DNA from: Bacteroides muris (ex Afrizal et al. 2022)
Lineage (GTDB): Bacteria; Bacteroidota; Bacteroidia; Bacteroidales; Bacteroidaceae
NCBI RefSeq assembly: GCF_004793475.1
Contig: NZ_SRYZ01000011.1
Location: 35,093 to 99,092 of the forward strand
Length of the DNA stretch: 64,000 bases
Direction: 5' to 3'
Under the pieces are notes generated by a model that saw only the letters and a program-made list of their open reading frames with translations, did not search any database and was not told the origin of the DNA. Shown one piece after another: positions 63,745 to 64,000 of this stretch; position 1 is the stretch's first letter; every line of letters begins with the position of its first letter. The position numbers were made by a program, and so were the translations under genes.

Positions 63745-64000
63745 ATGAAAAGAAAATTAATGCTGTTATTGGCCTGTCTTTTTGTCGGAATAGGCCTAGT
63801 AACTGCCCAAACCCAGAAGGTTACAGGTGTTGTAATTTCTGAAGAAGACGGGCAGCCAGTTATTGGAGCCTCTGTATTGGTAAAAGGTACACAAATTGGT
63901 GCCATTACCGGTGTAGATGGTGATTTTACATTACCAAACGTACCAAGTTCCGCGAAAACTCTGGTAATTTCGTATATTGGTATGCAGACGCAGGAGGTGG
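63745..64000 (+). CDS. 5' module of an expressed SusC-like TonB receptor (runs off the window)
   Basis: ATG at 63745 opens a normal SusC start: signal peptide MKRKLMLLLACLFVGIG ending VTAQ, then the N-terminal carboxypeptidase-D-like domain (VTGVVISEEDGQPVIGASVLV, GAITGVDGDFTLPNV). The inverted repeat falls at codons 68-74. After it the frame continues VISYIGMQTQEV, close to the silent copy (VISFVGMQTQEV), and leaves the window at residue 85. The receptor body and its SusD lie outside. In the orientation seen here this gene is the expressed one. Confidence 0.93.
   Translation, partial: MKRKLMLLLACLFVGIGLVTAQTQKVTGVVISEEDGQPVIGASVLVKGTQIGAITGVDGDFTLPNVPSSAKTLVISYIGMQTQEV

Larger units (their letters stand above)
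61252..63965. mobile_element. Invertible DNA segment with its own tyrosine recombinase
   Basis: The 2714-bp segment is bounded by 20-bp perfect inverted repeats in SusC coding sequence. It contains, left to right, non-coding DNA, a 22-bp-periodic dyad array, the recombinase gene (minus strand), and a promoter with the first ~70 codons of SusC (plus strand). Inversion keeps the reading frame on both sides, so the single 5' module can serve either SusC body. Related SusC/D inversion systems are known in B. fragilis; inversion in this strain is inferred. Confidence 0.85.

Overview
The window is chromosomal DNA from a gut member of the genus Bacteroides. The signs are SusC/SusD pairs, a fimbrillin-like lipoprotein, GldH, glycan-degrading enzymes with a serine-type sulfatase, little Shine-Dalgarno signal, and repeated TAnnTTTG (-7) promoter elements. 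I cannot name the species from sequence alone.

Layout. 1-7.5 kb: purH, then the rod-shape and elongasome cluster mreB-mreC-mreD-mrdA-rodA. 7.8-11.8 kb (minus): holB, a PSP1/RicT-type protein, gldH, and metF. 11.9-14 kb: a fimbrillin-like lipoprotein. 14-18 kb (plus): metA, a U32 peptidase-family protein, and a membrane lipoprotein with a zinc ribbon. 18-24.4 kb (minus): a TonB receptor, an orphan LuxR-type regulator, an FAD oxidoreductase carrying an in-frame copy of an intergenic repeat, and radA. 24.5-31.6 kb: carbonic anhydrase, asparaginase, and a threonine operon (short leader peptide, thrA, a phosphoglycerate-mutase-like putative homoserine kinase, thrC). 31.7-35.3 kb (minus): a thiamine uptake unit of TPP riboswitch, TonB receptor, PnuT and thiamine pyrophosphokinase. 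35.4-36.3 kb: an MscS channel.

36.5-49.5 kb is a decayed glycan-utilisation region. Intact: a GH29 fucosidase, a serine-type sulfatase, a GH27 alpha-galactosidase and a GH123-type hydrolase. Damaged: a SusD cut by an IS5-family element, a sigma factor abutting a SusC tail, a SusD with an internal deletion, the tail of a lost gene, and a GH35 beta-galactosidase remnant. The enzymes fit sulfated, fucosylated, galactose/GalNAc-containing host glycans.

49.6-56.9 kb is mostly housekeeping: tRNA-Lys, an AI-2E-family permease, tdk, rsmI, a Cbp1-like lipoprotein, a YjjG-type nucleotidase and MarC.

56.9-64 kb holds the main find, an apparent DNA inversion switch. A complete tyrosine recombinase lies in a 2.7-kb segment bounded by 20-bp perfect inverted repeats (61252-61271 and 63946-63965). 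Each repeat lies inside SusC coding sequence. The right end carries a promoter, signal peptide and first ~70 codons of a SusC gene running out of the window. The left end abuts a SusC body plus its SusD that lack promoter and 5' end. Inversion would move the expressed 5' module onto the silent pair in frame.

A second notable pattern is a set of intergenic arrays in which a short dyad recurs every 22 bp. The dyad sequence differs at each locus (about 7.6, 43.3 and 61.9 kb); a related 22-bp-periodic long palindrome lies at 20.6 kb.
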